From Nocardioides ferulae (lineage in GTDB: Bacteria; Actinomycetota; Actinomycetes; Propionibacteriales; Nocardioidaceae), in assembly GCF_003660455.1 (NCBI RefSeq), contig NZ_QZVR01000004.1, forward strand, positions 124,001 to 188,000: DNA of 64,000 bases, in the 5' to 3' direction. Below are positions 16,670 through 29,662 of the stretch, piece after piece (positions within the stretch are counted from its first letter, which is position 1; every line of letters begins with the position of its first letter). A program made the position numbers and the translations under genes. The notes under the pieces were generated by a model that did not search any database, was not told the DNA's origin, and saw only the letters and a list, made by a program, of their open reading frames with translations.

Positions 16670-18165
16670 TGCGGTTGTCCCGACTGCGAGCCCTGCTCGC
16701 CGTGCTGCTCGGCTCGGTCGTGCTCTCGGGCTGCGACTTCGACGTCTACCACCTGCCGCTGCCCGGCGGCACCGACACCGGTGACTCGCCGATCGAGGTG
16801 ACGGTGCACTTCCGTGACGTGCTCGACCTGGTGCCGCAGTCCTCGGTCAAGATCAACGACGTCAGTGTCGGCAAGGTGACCGAGGTCGAGCTCGACGGCC
16901 AGACGGCCGAGGTCACCCTCGAGCTGCACGGCGACACCGAGCTGCCCGCCAACGCGGTCGCCGAGATCCGCCAGACCAGCCTGCTGGGCGAGAAGTTCGT
17001 CTCGCTGAGCGCTCCGGAGGAGGGCGCCGAGGAGGCGCCGCTGGCCGACGGCGACGTGATCCCGCTGGAGCGGAGCGGACGCAACCCCGAGGTCGAGGAG
17101 GTGCTGGGCGCGCTGAGCCTGGTGCTCAACGGCGGCGGGGTGGCCCAGCTGAAGACCATCGCCAGCGAGCTCAACCTCGCGCTCGAGGGGCGTGAGGACT
17201 CCACGCGCTCGGTGCTGCGCCAGGTCGAGTCGCTGATGGGGCAGCTCGACGACAGCCGGGCCGACATCGTGGACGCGATCGACTCGTTGAACGCCCTGGC
17301 CCGTCAGGTGCAGCGCGAGCAGCCGACCATCGACGCGGCACTCGACGAGCTGCCCAGCGCGATCGCCTCGCTCGACACCCAACGCGACGACCTGGTCCGG
17401 ATGCTCGAGGCGCTCAACCGCCTCGGCGACGTCGGCACCCGGGTGGTCCGCGAGTCGAAGGCCGCGACCATCGAGACGTTCCGCCAGCTGCAGCCGGTGC
17501 TGACCGAGCTGGCGAACTCCGGCGACGCGTTCGTCAACGCGTTCAACGTGTTCTTGACCTATCCGTTCGTCGACGAGGTGGTCGGCCGCGACCCGCAGGT
17601 CGCCCGCAACCTGCACATGGGCGACTACACCAACCTCTCGGTCCAGCTCGACCTGGACTTCTCGCAGCCCGGCGGACCCGAGATCCCGGGCCTGCCCACC
17701 GAGGTGTGCATCCCGTTCAGCGAGCTCTCCGACATCACCGACCTGCCGGCGCTCGAGGACCTCTGCAAGGGGGCCCTGTTGAAGGTGACCAACTGCCTCA
17801 ACGACCTCAAGGACGGCGACCTCGACCTCAAGATCTGTGAGCGCCTGGTCAACGACACCGTCGACGCCGTGGTCGACCTGATCTGCCAGACGCCGCTGGG
17901 CGAGCTGCCGATCGGCCTGTGCCCCGGTAGCGGAGGCGGCGGTGGCGGCGGCGGTGGCGGCGGCGGTGGACTGCCGCTGCCGGACCTGCCGATCCTCGGT
18001 GACCTCGGCGGTCTGCTGGGCGGCGGCGCCCCGCGGGCACCGTTCGGGGCTCCCCGCGAGGCCGGCGGTCCCGCGGGCGTCCGCGGCCCGACCTACGGCC
18101 AGCTGATGGCCGCCTACGACCCAGCGTTGGTCACCCTGCTCGTCCCCGGGATGGTGGTCCGATGA
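16666..18165 (+). CDS. mceE: MCE family lipoprotein, fifth (MceE/LprK position)
   Basis: 499 residues. Instead of a plain anchor it has a lipoprotein signal, LLGSVVLSGCDFD, with the lipidated Cys at about residue 24. That is the hallmark of the fifth MCE subunit (LprK in mycobacterial mce1). The MCE domain follows with PQSSVKINDVSVGKVTEV and LGEKFVSL. The C-terminal 90 residues hold a run of 13 consecutive Gly (codons around 17932-17970) and a Gly/Pro/Leu-rich tail, longer than in mycobacterial relatives. It overlaps both neighbours by 4 nt. Confidence 0.92.
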   Translation: MMRLSRLRALLAVLLGSVVLSGCDFDVYHLPLPGGTDTGDSPIEVTVHFRDVLDLVPQSSVKINDVSVGKVTEVELDGQTAEVTLELHGDTELPANAVAEIRQTSLLGEKFVSLSAPEEGAEEAPLADGDVIPLERSGRNPEVEEVLGALSLVLNGGGVAQLKTIASELNLALEGREDSTRSVLRQVESLMGQLDDSRADIVDAIDSLNALARQVQREQPTIDAALDELPSAIASLDTQRDDLVRMLEALNRLGDVGTRVVRESKAATIETFRQLQPVLTELANSGDAFVNAFNVFLTYPFVDEVVGRDPQVARNLHMGDYTNLSVQLDLDFSQPGGPEIPGLPTEVCIPFSELSDITDLPALEDLCKGALLKVTNCLNDLKDGDLDLKICERLVNDTVDAVVDLICQTPLGELPIGLCPGSGGGGGGGGGGGGGLPLPDLPILGDLGGLLGGGAPRAPFGAPREAGGPAGVRGPTYGQLMAAYDPALVTLLVPGMVVR

Positions 18166-19448
18166 TCACGAAGCGCACCAAGGTCCAGCTGATGGTCTTC
18201 GCGCTGATCACACTCGTCGGCGTCAGCTTCGTCGGCGCCCGCTACGCGCGCCTGGACCGGTTCTTCTTCGACGACACCTACACGGTGGTGGCGCACTTCT
18301 CCGAGTCGGGCGGCATCTTCGCCGGCGCCGGGGTGACCTATCGCGGGGTCGGCATCGGCAGCGTCGACAAGCTGGTGCTCACCGAGGACGGCGTCGACGT
18401 GCACCTGTCCATCGACGACGAGTGGGACGAGATCCCCGCCGACAGCCTCGCGCTGGTCGGCAACCGCTCGGCCGTCGGCGAGCAGTACGTCGAGCTCCAG
18501 CCGCAGACCGACGAGGGCCCCTTCCTGACCGAGGACGCCGAGATCGGACTCGACGACACCCGAACCCCGCTGCCCACCGAGCAGCTGCTCACCGACATCT
18601 CCGAGACGGTCTCGTCGGTCGACCGCGAGGCCCTGCAGACCACGGTCTCCGAGCTGGGCGCCGCGTTCACCGGCACCGGCGAGGACCTCCAGCGGATCAT
18701 CGACACCGGCAACAGCTTCATCGAGTCCGCCGACGAGAACTTCGAGCTGACCACCGCGCTCATCGAGGACGGCAACACGGTGCTCCGGGGGCAGGCCGAC
18801 TCCGCCGGCGCGCTGCGCACGTTCGCCCGCGACCTCTCGCTGTTCAGCGGGGCACTGGCCGGCTCCGACCGCGACCTGCGCCGGATCATCGAGAACGGCT
18901 CGGCGACGGCCACCCAGCTGCGTACCTTCCTCGAGGAGAACGAGGTCGACCTGGGCCAGCTGATCAACGACCTGGTGACCACCGGCGAGATCCTGGTCAC
19001 CCACCTCGACGGGGTCGAGCAGGTGCTGGTCACCTACCCCTACGTGGTCGAGGGTGGGTTCACGGTCGTCTCGAAGTCGCCCGACACCGGGCTCTACGAC
19101 GCCCACTTCGGACTGATCATCACCACCAACACGCCCTGCCACTCCGGCTACCAGAGCACCGACACGCGTCCGCCGCAGCAGCGCGAGGACCTGCCGATGA
19201 ACGAGGACGCCCGCTGCACCGAGCCGCCCTCGGTGAGCAACGCGCGCGGCGCCCAGAACATCGGGCAGCGGGCAGGGGCCAACTACCGCGCGCCGGTGAT
19301 CGCGTCCTACGACCCCGAGACCGGGGACGTCTCCTGGGGCGACCGGGTCGACCCCGAGCTCGCCGCCACCGGTAGCGTGGCGCCGCGCACCCTGGGAGAG
19401 GAGTCGTGGAAGTGGTTGTTCCTGGAGCCTCTGGCGACCACGGGTTGA
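18162..19448 (+). CDS. mceF: MCE family protein, sixth (MceF position)
   Basis: 428 residues. Membrane anchor at about 10-26; MCE domain with AGAGVTYRGVGIGSVDKLV and NRSAVGEQYVELQP; helical region; extended Cys-containing C-terminus. It is last of the six MCE subunits. The ATG at 18162 overlaps mceE by 4 nt. Its 3' end overlaps the start of the next gene by either 43 nt or 4 nt, depending on which start that gene uses. Confidence 0.9.
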   Translation: MITKRTKVQLMVFALITLVGVSFVGARYARLDRFFFDDTYTVVAHFSESGGIFAGAGVTYRGVGIGSVDKLVLTEDGVDVHLSIDDEWDEIPADSLALVGNRSAVGEQYVELQPQTDEGPFLTEDAEIGLDDTRTPLPTEQLLTDISETVSSVDREALQTTVSELGAAFTGTGEDLQRIIDTGNSFIESADENFELTTALIEDGNTVLRGQADSAGALRTFARDLSLFSGALAGSDRDLRRIIENGSATATQLRTFLEENEVDLGQLINDLVTTGEILVTHLDGVEQVLVTYPYVVEGGFTVVSKSPDTGLYDAHFGLIITTNTPCHSGYQSTDTRPPQQREDLPMNEDARCTEPPSVSNARGAQNIGQRAGANYRAPVIASYDPETGDVSWGDRVDPELAATGSVAPRTLGEESWKWLFLEPLATTG

Positions 19449-20116
19449 GCGCCGCTGAGGACCAGAGGTCGAGCCTGCACACCACCGAGCGATCCACCGA
19501 CGCGAGCACGGGGACCGGCCAGCGGTCCGGCCGCGGGCGGGTCGGCGTGCTCGTCCTGCTCGTCGTGGTCCTGATGGTCGCGCTCGGAGCCGCCGCCTGG
19601 CTGGCCGTCGACGGCGGCGACGAGCCCGACCGGCAGCAGGCCGACCGCGAGGAGGTGATGGACCAGGCCCGGCAGTTCATGCTCCGGGTCAACACCTACG
19701 GTCCCGACCTGCTCGCCGAGGACGGCACGATGCCCGACTACCGCGAGCTGGTGCTCGAGGTGATCACCCCCAAGTTCCGGGCCGACTTCGAGGAGAACGT
19801 GACCGTCGCCGAGCAGACGGTCTCGCAGGCCGGGCTCGGGCGCACCGCGGAGGTCTACGGCGTGGGGGTCTCCGCGCTCGACGAGGACTCCGCGACCGTG
19901 CTGGTCGCCGGTGCGTTCACGAACTCCTACCCGGCCGCCGGCGGATCCGCCGACGAGGGCACCGGTGATGATGCCGGGGACGGCGCGGACGACTCCGACG
20001 GCCAGCGCGTGGAGGATCAGCCGGCCCCGTTCCGGGTCGAGGTCCAGCTCGTGCTCACCGGCGGCGAGTGGCTGGTCGACGACTTCTCGCCGGTCACCGG
20101 GGAGGAGGAGCAGTGA
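19406..20116 (+). CDS. Mce-associated membrane protein
   Basis: 236 residues from GTG 19406. A polar N-terminus is followed by one transmembrane helix (VGVLVLLVVVLMVALGAAAWL, about 46-67) and an extracytoplasmic alpha+beta domain ending GGEWLVDDFSPVTGEEE, as in the Mam proteins that follow mce operons in mycobacteria. An acidic, Gly/Asp-rich insert occupies about residues 180-205. The start is uncertain: GTG 19406 has GGGAGAGGAG just upstream but overlaps mceF by 43 nt; TTG 19445 would overlap the mceF stop by 4 nt (TTGA) without a good Shine-Dalgarno. Mam proteins are thought to stabilise Mce complexes; that role is inferred. Confidence 0.8.
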   Translation: MEVVVPGASGDHGLSAAEDQRSSLHTTERSTDASTGTGQRSGRGRVGVLVLLVVVLMVALGAAAWLAVDGGDEPDRQQADREEVMDQARQFMLRVNTYGPDLLAEDGTMPDYRELVLEVITPKFRADFEENVTVAEQTVSQAGLGRTAEVYGVGVSALDEDSATVLVAGAFTNSYPAAGGSADEGTGDDAGDGADDSDGQRVEDQPAPFRVEVQLVLTGGEWLVDDFSPVTGEEEQ

Positions 20117-20964
20117 GCGTGCCGAGCCCTACCTGGTACGACCTGCTCGCGGTCGACGCCGATGCGTCGGAAGACGAGGTCCGGGCCGCCTGGAAGGCCG
20201 CGATCGCCGATCTCGATCCCACCGACCGCCGGTTCCGTGTGGTCAACGAGGCGGCGGAGGTGCTCCTCGACCCGGCCCGCCGAGCGGCGTACGACGCCGA
20301 GCTGGCCGCCCGGGCCACGCCCGGCGACGACGCGTCCCCCCAGGTCGTCAGCGCGCCGGCCGGGCGGGACGACGTCCGCGGCACGGCGACTGCGAAGGCC
20401 GAGCACCCCATCGGCGCCGGGGCGACCAGCGCGCCGGAGGAGAGGCGGGACGGCGCTGTGGGTCGCACCGTCCCGGGGTGGCTGCTGGGCGCGGTCGCGG
20501 TGCTCGCGGCCGCGGCGGTGGGGCTCGCCGCCTGGCTCGCGACCGGACGCGCCGAGGACGACCGTGTCGTCGAGGCCACGGAGGCCGCCCGGGCTGCGGC
20601 GGTCCCCGCGGCCGAGGCCGTGCTCAGCTACGGCTACGACACCCTCGACGAGGACCAGGCGGCCGCCCAGTCCTACCTCACCGACGACTACCGGGAGAAG
20701 TACGACGGGCTGTTCGAGGTGATCCGCCAGAACGCGCCGGGCACCGAGACCACCGTCCGTGCCTCGGTGATCGCCTCAGGCATCGTGCGGTCGGGGGAGG
20801 ACAGGGTGCAGGTGCTGCTCTTCGTCAACCAGACCCGCACCAACGCCGACACCGAGAAGGGTGGCGAGCCGACCGTCTTCAAGAACTGGGCGACGGTGAC
20901 GCTCGAGGAGGTCGACGGCGACTGGCTCGTCGACGACATGACCAGCACCCCGGCGGGCGGCTGA
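20113..20964 (+). CDS. Mce-associated membrane protein with N-terminal J-domain-like region
   Basis: 283 residues from GTG 20113, which overlaps the previous stop by 4 nt (GTGA). Residues 7-63 read as a J-domain (WYDLLAVDADASEDEVRAAW, then RVVNEAAEVLLDPARRAAYD), but the HPD tripeptide that stimulates Hsp70 ATPase is replaced by LDPTD. A linker, a transmembrane helix (about 121-142) and a Mam-like extracytoplasmic domain ending DGDWLVDDM follow. The J-like part should face the cytoplasm. Without HPD it probably serves as a docking module rather than a DnaK co-chaperone. It is last gene of the mce operon, 330 nt before rpoB. Confidence 0.8.
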   Translation: MSVPSPTWYDLLAVDADASEDEVRAAWKAAIADLDPTDRRFRVVNEAAEVLLDPARRAAYDAELAARATPGDDASPQVVSAPAGRDDVRGTATAKAEHPIGAGATSAPEERRDGAVGRTVPGWLLGAVAVLAAAAVGLAAWLATGRAEDDRVVEATEAARAAAVPAAEAVLSYGYDTLDEDQAAAQSYLTDDYREKYDGLFEVIRQNAPGTETTVRASVIASGIVRSGEDRVQVLLFVNQTRTNADTEKGGEPTVFKNWATVTLEEVDGDWLVDDMTSTPAGG

Positions 20965-21101
20965 GCCGCCTCGCCGGCGACTTCACATCGCCGCCGCTCC
21001 GACGCCGGACCTCCGGCCGGCGAGCGCCCGGCGAGCGCGGACGGCCGCGGGAGTGGTCCAAGCCGGCGGGGGTACCGTGTCCCCATCGGCGGCGGGGCTG
21101 C

Positions 21102-21130
21102 TTGACCTGGGCCCCGCGGAGGCTCATGAT
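21102..21130 (+). promoter_or_regulatory. Upstream rpoB promoter candidate (P1)
   Basis: TTGACC at 21102-21107, a 17-nt spacer and CATGAT at 21125-21130. A 7-bp hairpin (CCGCAGA/TCTGCGG, 21134-21154) would lie at the start of this transcript. It sits in the 330-nt gap between the mce operon and rpoB. Confidence 0.45.
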
Positions 21131-21165
21131 CTTCCGCAGACCATCGATCTGCGGTGGCCGCGGCG

Positions 21166-21194
21166 TTGTCCTGCGCCGGTTTCTCGGGTATGGT
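21166..21194 (+). promoter_or_regulatory. Proximal rpoB promoter candidate (P2)
   Basis: TTGTCC at 21166-21171, a 17-nt spacer and TATGGT at 21189-21194. Predicted start is near 21201, giving a leader of about 94 nt before the TTG start of rpoB. Tandem rpoB promoters are known in other actinobacteria. Confidence 0.55.
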
Positions 21195-21294
21195 TGCGCG
21201 TTGCGCCTGCCCTCATATGCTCATCCGCCTGTCCGGTGGTGGATCGAGTGGTGGGCGGCGCCATTCCCAGAGCGAACCCGTCGAAGGACACCTC

Positions 21295-24200
21295 TTGGCC
21301 GCGCGCACCAATTCTGGTAACCCCCGCCGCATCTCGTTCAACAAGATCCAGGACCCCATCGAGGTCCCGAAGCTCCTCTCGCTGCAGACCGACAGCTTCG
21401 ACTGGCTGATCGGCAACGACCGCTGGACCGCCGAGGTCGAGCGCCGCACCGCCGCCGGCGAGGACGTCTCGGCCAAGTCCGGCCTCCAGGAGATCTTCGA
21501 GGAGATCTCCCCGATCGAGGACTTCTCCGAGACGATGTCGCTCTCGTTCGAGAACCCGGTCTTCTACGACCCCAAGTACACCGTCGACGAGTGCAAGGAG
21601 AAGGACTTCACCTACTCCGCGCCGCTCTACGTCTCGGCCGAGTTCACCAACAACGACACCGGTGAGATCAAGGGCCAGACGGTCTTCATGGGCGACTTCC
21701 CGCTCATGACCGACAAGGGCACCTTCATCATCAACGGCACCGAGCGGGTCGTGGTGTCCCAGCTCGTGCGCTCCCCGGGCGTCTACTTCGAGCGCTCCGC
21801 GGACAAGACCTCCGACAAGGACATCTACACCGCCAAGCTGATCCCCAGCCGCGGCGCCTGGCTGGAGTTCGAGATCGACAAGCGCGACATGGTCGGGGTC
21901 CGCCTCGACCGCAAGCGCAAGCAGAACGTCACGGTGCTGCTCAAGGCCCTCGGCTGGACCAACGAGCAGATCCGCGAGGAGTTCGGCGAGTACGAGTCGA
22001 TGATGCTGACCCTGGAGAAGGACCACACCCAGGGCCAGGACGACGCGCTGCTCGACATCTACCGCAAGCTGCGCCCGGGCGAACCGCCGACGCGTGAGGC
22101 CGCGCAGACGCTGCTGAACAACTACTACTTCAACCCCAAGCGCTACGACCTGGCGAAGGTCGGCCGCTACAAGATCAACAAGAAGCTTGGCCTGGTCGAG
22201 GCGTTCGACCAGCAGACGCTGACCATCGACGACGTCGTCGCCGCCATCAAGTACATCGTGGCGCTGCACGACGGCCGCGAGCAGCTCGAGATGCCGCAGG
22301 GCACCCTCGACATCGCCGCCGACGACATCGACCACTTCGGCAACCGCCGGATGCGCACGGTGGGCGAGCTGATCCAGAACCAGCTGCGCACCGGCCTGGC
22401 CCGCATGGAGCGCGTCGTCCGCGAGCGGATGACCACCCAGGACGTCGAGGCGATCACGCCGCAGTCGCTGATCAACATCCGCCCGGTCGTCGCGGCGCTG
22501 AAGGAGTTCTTCGGCACCTCGCAGCTGAGCCAGTTCATGGACCAGACCAACCCGATCGCCGGGCTGACGCACAAGCGCCGCCTCTCCGCGCTCGGCCCCG
22601 GTGGTCTCTCCCGCGACCGCGCCGGCATGGAGGTCCGCGACGTCCACCCGTCGCACTACGGCCGGATGTGCCCGATCGAGACGCCCGAAGGCCCCAACAT
22701 CGGCCTGATCGGGTCGCTGGCCTCCTACGGGCGGATCAACCCGTTCGGCTTCGTCGAGACCCCCTACCGCAAGGTCGAGGGTGGCCGGGTCACCGAGAAG
22801 ATCGACTTCCTCACCGCCGACGACGAGGACCGCTACGTCATCGCGCAGGCCAACGCCGCGCTCGACGACGACGGGCGCTTCACCGACGAGCGGGTGCTGG
22901 TGCGCCAGCGCGACGGTGAGGTCTCCGAGATCCTCGCCGACGAGGTCGACTACATGGACGTCTCGCCGCGCCAGATGGTGTCGGTGGCGACCGCCCTGAT
23001 CCCGTTCCTCGAGCACGACGACGCCAACCGGGCGCTGATGGGCGCCAACATGCAGCGCCAGGCGGTGCCGCTGATCAAGTCCGACTCGCCGCTGGTCGGC
23101 ACCGGCATCGAGTACCGCGCCGCGGTCGACGCCGGTGACGTGGTCGTCGCCGACAAGGCCGGCGTGGTCAAGGAGGTGTCCGCCGACGCCATCGACACGA
23201 TGAACGACGACGGCACCTACTCGACGTACCGGCTCGCGAAGTTCCGCCGCTCCAACCAGGGCACGTGCATCAACCAGCGTCCGCTCGTCAACGAGGGCGA
23301 CCGGCTCGAGGTCGGCAGCCCGATCGCCGACGGGCCGTGCACCGACGACGCCGAGATGGCGCTGGGCACCAACCTGCTGGTCGCGTTCATGCCGTGGCAG
23401 GGCCACAACTACGAGGACGCGATCATCCTCTCCCAGCGGCTGGTGCAGGAGGACGTCCTCACCTCGATCCACATCGAGGAGCACGAGGTCGACGCCCGCG
23501 ACACCAAGCTGGGCCCCGAGGAGATCACCCGGGACATCCCGAACGTCTCCGAGGAGATGCTGGCCGACCTCGACGAGCGCGGCATCATCCGGATCGGCGC
23601 CGAGGTCACCACCGGTGACATCCTCGTCGGCAAGGTCACCCCGAAGGGCGAGACCGAGCTCACGCCCGAGGAGCGGCTGCTGCGCGCGATCTTCGGTGAG
23701 AAGGCGCGCGAGGTCCGCGACACGTCGATGAAGGTGCCGCACGGTGAGTCCGGCACGGTCATCGGCGTGCGGGTCTTCGACCGTGAGGACGGCGACGAGC
23801 TGCCTCCGGGCGTCAACCAGCTGGTGCGGGTCTACGTTGCGCAGAAGCGCAAGATCTCCGTCGGCGACAAGCTCGCCGGCCGCCACGGCAACAAGGGTGT
23901 GATCGCGAAGATCCTGCCGATCGAGGACATGCCGTTCATGGAGGACGGCACCCCGGTCGACGTGGTGCTGAACCCGCTGGGTGTGCCGCGACGGATGAAC
24001 ATCGGCCAGATCCTCGAGCTGCACCTGGGCTGGCTGGCCAAGCAGGGCTGGGACCTCAACCTGTCCGGCGACCCGGACGACGCGGAGTGGAAGCAGCGGC
24101 TGATCAAGATCGGCGTCGACACCGCCGCTCCCGACACCAAGGTCGCGACCCCGGTGTTCGACGGCGCGCGCGAGGACGAGATCACCGGGCTGCTCGGGGC

Positions 24201-24759
24201 GACCATCCCCAACCGCGACGGCGTGCGGATGATCGACGAGACCGGCAAGGCGAACCTGTTCGACGGCCGGTCCGGTGAGCCGTTCCCCGAGCCGATCTCG
24301 GTCGGCTACATGTACATCCTCAAGCTGCACCACCTCGTGGACGACAAGATCCACGCGCGCAGCACCGGCCCCTACTCGATGATCACGCAGCAGCCCCTGG
24401 GCGGTAAGGCCCAGTTCGGTGGCCAGCGGTTCGGCGAGATGGAGGTCTGGGCGATGGAGGCGTACGGCGCCGCCTACGCCCTGCAGGAGCTGCTCACGAT
24501 CAAGTCCGACGACGTGCCCGGTCGGGTCAAGGTCTACGAGGCGATCGTGAAGGGCGAGAACATCCCCGACTCCGGCATCCCCGAGTCGTTCAAGGTGCTC
24601 GTCAAGGAGATGCAGTCGCTCTGCCTCAACGTGGAGGTCCTGTCCCAGGACGGCACCGCCATCGAGATGCGCGACGCGGAGGAGGACGTCTTCCGCGCCG
24701 CCGAGGAGCTCGGCATCGATCTGTCCCGTCGCGAGCCCAGCTCGGTCGAAGAGGTGTGA
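21295..24759 (+). CDS. rpoB: DNA-directed RNA polymerase subunit beta
   Basis: 1154 residues from TTG 21295, chosen because GAAGGA lies just upstream and because actinobacterial rpoB commonly starts at TTG with a short Ser/Thr/Asn-rich leader (here [14 protein letters not shown]) before [16 protein letters not shown]. The frame is open further upstream, but that part is not conserved-looking. The rifampicin region at about 22508-22600 reads [20 protein letters not shown] and continues [11 protein letters not shown]: the E. coli-numbered D516, H526 and S531 are all wild type. GHNYEDAI and [10 protein letters not shown], lining the active site, are present. It forms the catalytic core with RpoC, which follows after 119 nt. 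Confidence 0.98.
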   Translation: MAARTNSGNPRRISFNKIQDPIEVPKLLSLQTDSFDWLIGNDRWTAEVERRTAAGEDVSAKSGLQEIFEEISPIEDFSETMSLSFENPVFYDPKYTVDECKEKDFTYSAPLYVSAEFTNNDTGEIKGQTVFMGDFPLMTDKGTFIINGTERVVVSQLVRSPGVYFERSADKTSDKDIYTAKLIPSRGAWLEFEIDKRDMVGVRLDRKRKQNVTVLLKALGWTNEQIREEFGEYESMMLTLEKDHTQGQDDALLDIYRKLRPGEPPTREAAQTLLNNYYFNPKRYDLAKVGRYKINKKLGLVEAFDQQTLTIDDVVAAIKYIVALHDGREQLEMPQGTLDIAADDIDHFGNRRMRTVGELIQNQLRTGLARMERVVRERMTTQDVEAITPQSLINIRPVVAALKEFFGTSQLSQFMDQTNPIAGLTHKRRLSALGPGGLSRDRAGMEVRDVHPSHYGRMCPIETPEGPNIGLIGSLASYGRINPFGFVETPYRKVEGGRVTEKIDFLTADDEDRYVIAQANAALDDDGRFTDERVLVRQRDGEVSEILADEVDYMDVSPRQMVSVATALIPFLEHDDANRALMGANMQRQAVPLIKSDSPLVGTGIEYRAAVDAGDVVVADKAGVVKEVSADAIDTMNDDGTYSTYRLAKFRRSNQGTCINQRPLVNEGDRLEVGSPIADGPCTDDAEMALGTNLLVAFMPWQGHNYEDAIILSQRLVQEDVLTSIHIEEHEVDARDTKLGPEEITRDIPNVSEEMLADLDERGIIRIGAEVTTGDILVGKVTPKGETELTPEERLLRAIFGEKAREVRDTSMKVPHGESGTVIGVRVFDREDGDELPPGVNQLVRVYVAQKRKISVGDKLAGRHGNKGVIAKILPIEDMPFMEDGTPVDVVLNPLGVPRRMNIGQILELHLGWLAKQGWDLNLSGDPDDAEWKQRLIKIGVDTAAPDTKVATPVFDGAREDEITGLLGATIPNRDGVRMIDETGKANLFDGRSGEPFPEPISVGYMYILKLHHLVDDKIHARSTGPYSMITQQPLGGKAQFGGQRFGEMEVWAMEAYGAAYALQELLTIKSDDVPGRVKVYEAIVKGENIPDSGIPESFKVLVKEMQSLCLNVEVLSQDGTAIEMRDAEEDVFRAAEELGIDLSRREPSSVEEV

Positions 24760-24761
24760 TC

Positions 24762-24825
24762 GAGGAACGCGCGGAGCGCCTGTTCCTCGGAACGGACGAG
24801 TCAGCACGGCGCTCCGCCGTTCCTC
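24762..24825 (+). promoter_or_regulatory. Large inverted repeat in the rpoB-rpoC spacer
   Basis: GAGGAACGCGCGGAGCGCC (24762-24780) pairs with GGCGCTCCGCCGTTCCTC (24808-24825) with a single unpaired base. The loop contains a second small palindrome, GTTCCTCGGAAC. It starts 2 nt after the rpoB stop and could be an attenuator or RNA-processing site that sets the RpoB:RpoC ratio. Confidence 0.5.
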
Positions 24826-24878
24826 GCCCCACCCCCGTACTTCACTTTTCTTAGAACTACCGAAGGGTTGCAGCCAAC

Positions 24879-28757
<3,879 letters not shown>

Positions 28758-28762
28758 CAGTC

Positions 28763-28809
28763 AGATGACGAAGCCCCCAGCGTCCTCGGCGCTGGGGGCT
28801 TCGTCATCT
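28763..28809. terminator. Terminator after rpoC (possibly bidirectional)
   Basis: A perfect 20-bp stem (28763-28782 with 28790-28809, core GAAGCCCCCAGCG/CGCTGGGGGCTTC) has a 7-nt loop. It lies between rpoC (+) and the HxlR gene (-), whose stop is 27 nt away, so it can serve both convergent transcripts. Confidence 0.8.
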
Positions 28810-28836
28810 GTTGGGACAGGACGGCGGTGCCGCCGG

Positions 28837-29526
28837 TCACAGGTCGGCCGGCGCCACCCGGCCGAGCACCGGGTGTGCTCCGAACCAGTCGGTGAACCCA
28901 CGCTCCAGCGCTCGTGCCCCCTCGATGGAGATGGAGCCGTCAGCGACGGCGGCACGCAGTGCTCGGTCGCCCATCCAGACCTCGGTGAGTGTCCGGACGT
29001 CGCAGGTGACCCACAGGTCGACCCGGTGGCCGGGGTCGATCAGGCACAGGTCGATCGGCGGCTCCTCGGACCCGTCGACGACCAGCCAGAAGCGGGAGTG
29101 TCCGGCGGGCGCCTCCCGGAAGCGGAACTCCACGACCGTCCGGCTCGGTAGCCCCGAGGGCTGCAGCATGCGGCGGATGTCCCACATCAGCAGAGCCGGG
29201 TCCAGCTCGTCGGGGCCGTAGTGACTCCGCGCCCAGCGCTGGCCCCACACCCCCATCGCCTCGATGATCGGGTAGAGCTCCCAACCGGCCGCGGTGAGCG
29301 CGTAGGACGATCCTCGCCCCTGCTCGGTGCGCGTGACCACGCCGGCGGCGACGAGCTGGCGCAGTCGCTTCGAGAGCAGCGTAGGCGACATCAGCGGCAC
29401 CCCTCGCTGGATCTCGCTGAAGTGGCTGCTGCCGCACATGAGCTCGCGCAGGACCAGCGGCGCCCAGCGCTCGCAGAGGATCTCGGCCGTCTTCGCGACC
29501 GGGCAGAACTGGCCGTAGCCCGCCAT
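28837..29526 (-). CDS. HxlR-family regulator with C-terminal SCP2-like domain
   Basis: 229 residues. Residues 1-105 are an HxlR winged helix: FCPVAKTAEILCERWAPLVLRELMCGS, then LLSKRLRQLVAAGVVTR and a wing. The remainder (about 120-229: PALLMWDIRRML, WLVVDGSEEPPIDLCLIDPG, DRALRAAVADGSISIEGAR) resembles the SCP2 sterol-carrier fold, suggesting a hydrophobic effector. It is divergent from the DsrE-family gene 136 nt away and probably controls it and itself. The ATG at 29526 sits 7 nt after a TACAGT -10 box, so its mRNA may be leaderless. Confidence 0.82.
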   Translation of the reverse strand: MAGYGQFCPVAKTAEILCERWAPLVLRELMCGSSHFSEIQRGVPLMSPTLLSKRLRQLVAAGVVTRTEQGRGSSYALTAAGWELYPIIEAMGVWGQRWARSHYGPDELDPALLMWDIRRMLQPSGLPSRTVVEFRFREAPAGHSRFWLVVDGSEEPPIDLCLIDPGHRVDLWVTCDVRTLTEVWMGDRALRAAVADGSISIEGARALERGFTDWFGAHPVLGRVAPADL

Positions 29527-29532
29527 CCGGCG

Positions 29533-29585
29533 ACTGTAGGCCGACCGGCGGCGGACGCACCAGGCCCGGCGCTACAGAACGTGTA
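29533..29585. promoter_or_regulatory. Divergent hxlR/dsrE control region
   Basis: The minus-strand -10 TACAGT (29538-29533) would start transcription at the A of the HxlR ATG (29526). The dyad TACA-gaacg-TGTA at 29573-29585 has the size expected for an HxlR dimer site. CTGTAG (29534-29539) and CTACAG (29572-29577) form a further inverted pair 32 bp apart, one arm overlapping each element. A plus-strand -10 candidate TATAGG lies near 29619. Confidence 0.4.
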
Positions 29586-29662
29586 CTTCCGCGAGGCGAG
29601 GCCCCGGCCCACCGTGGGTATAGGTGCCGGCGACCCGGCCGGCGCACGACGAGGGAGCCCCG

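Noticed and set aside
20965..21294. In-frame upstream extension of rpoB to 21154
   Set aside because: The extra residues are unconserved-looking and overlap promoter candidates; the TTG at 21295 has a ribosome-binding site and matches actinobacterial practice.
22508..22600. Possible rifampicin-resistance substitutions in rpoB (Thr and Ala at E. coli positions 518 and 522)
   Set aside because: The key positions D516, H526 and S531 are wild type, and variation at 518 and 522 may be lineage-specific; no basis for a resistance call.
21124..24807. Open frame of over 1200 codons on the strand opposite rpoB
   Set aside because: It mirrors rpoB codon structure in high-GC DNA, is full of Leu/Val/Asp/Arg/Gly low complexity, has no domain, and lies wholly over a certain gene.
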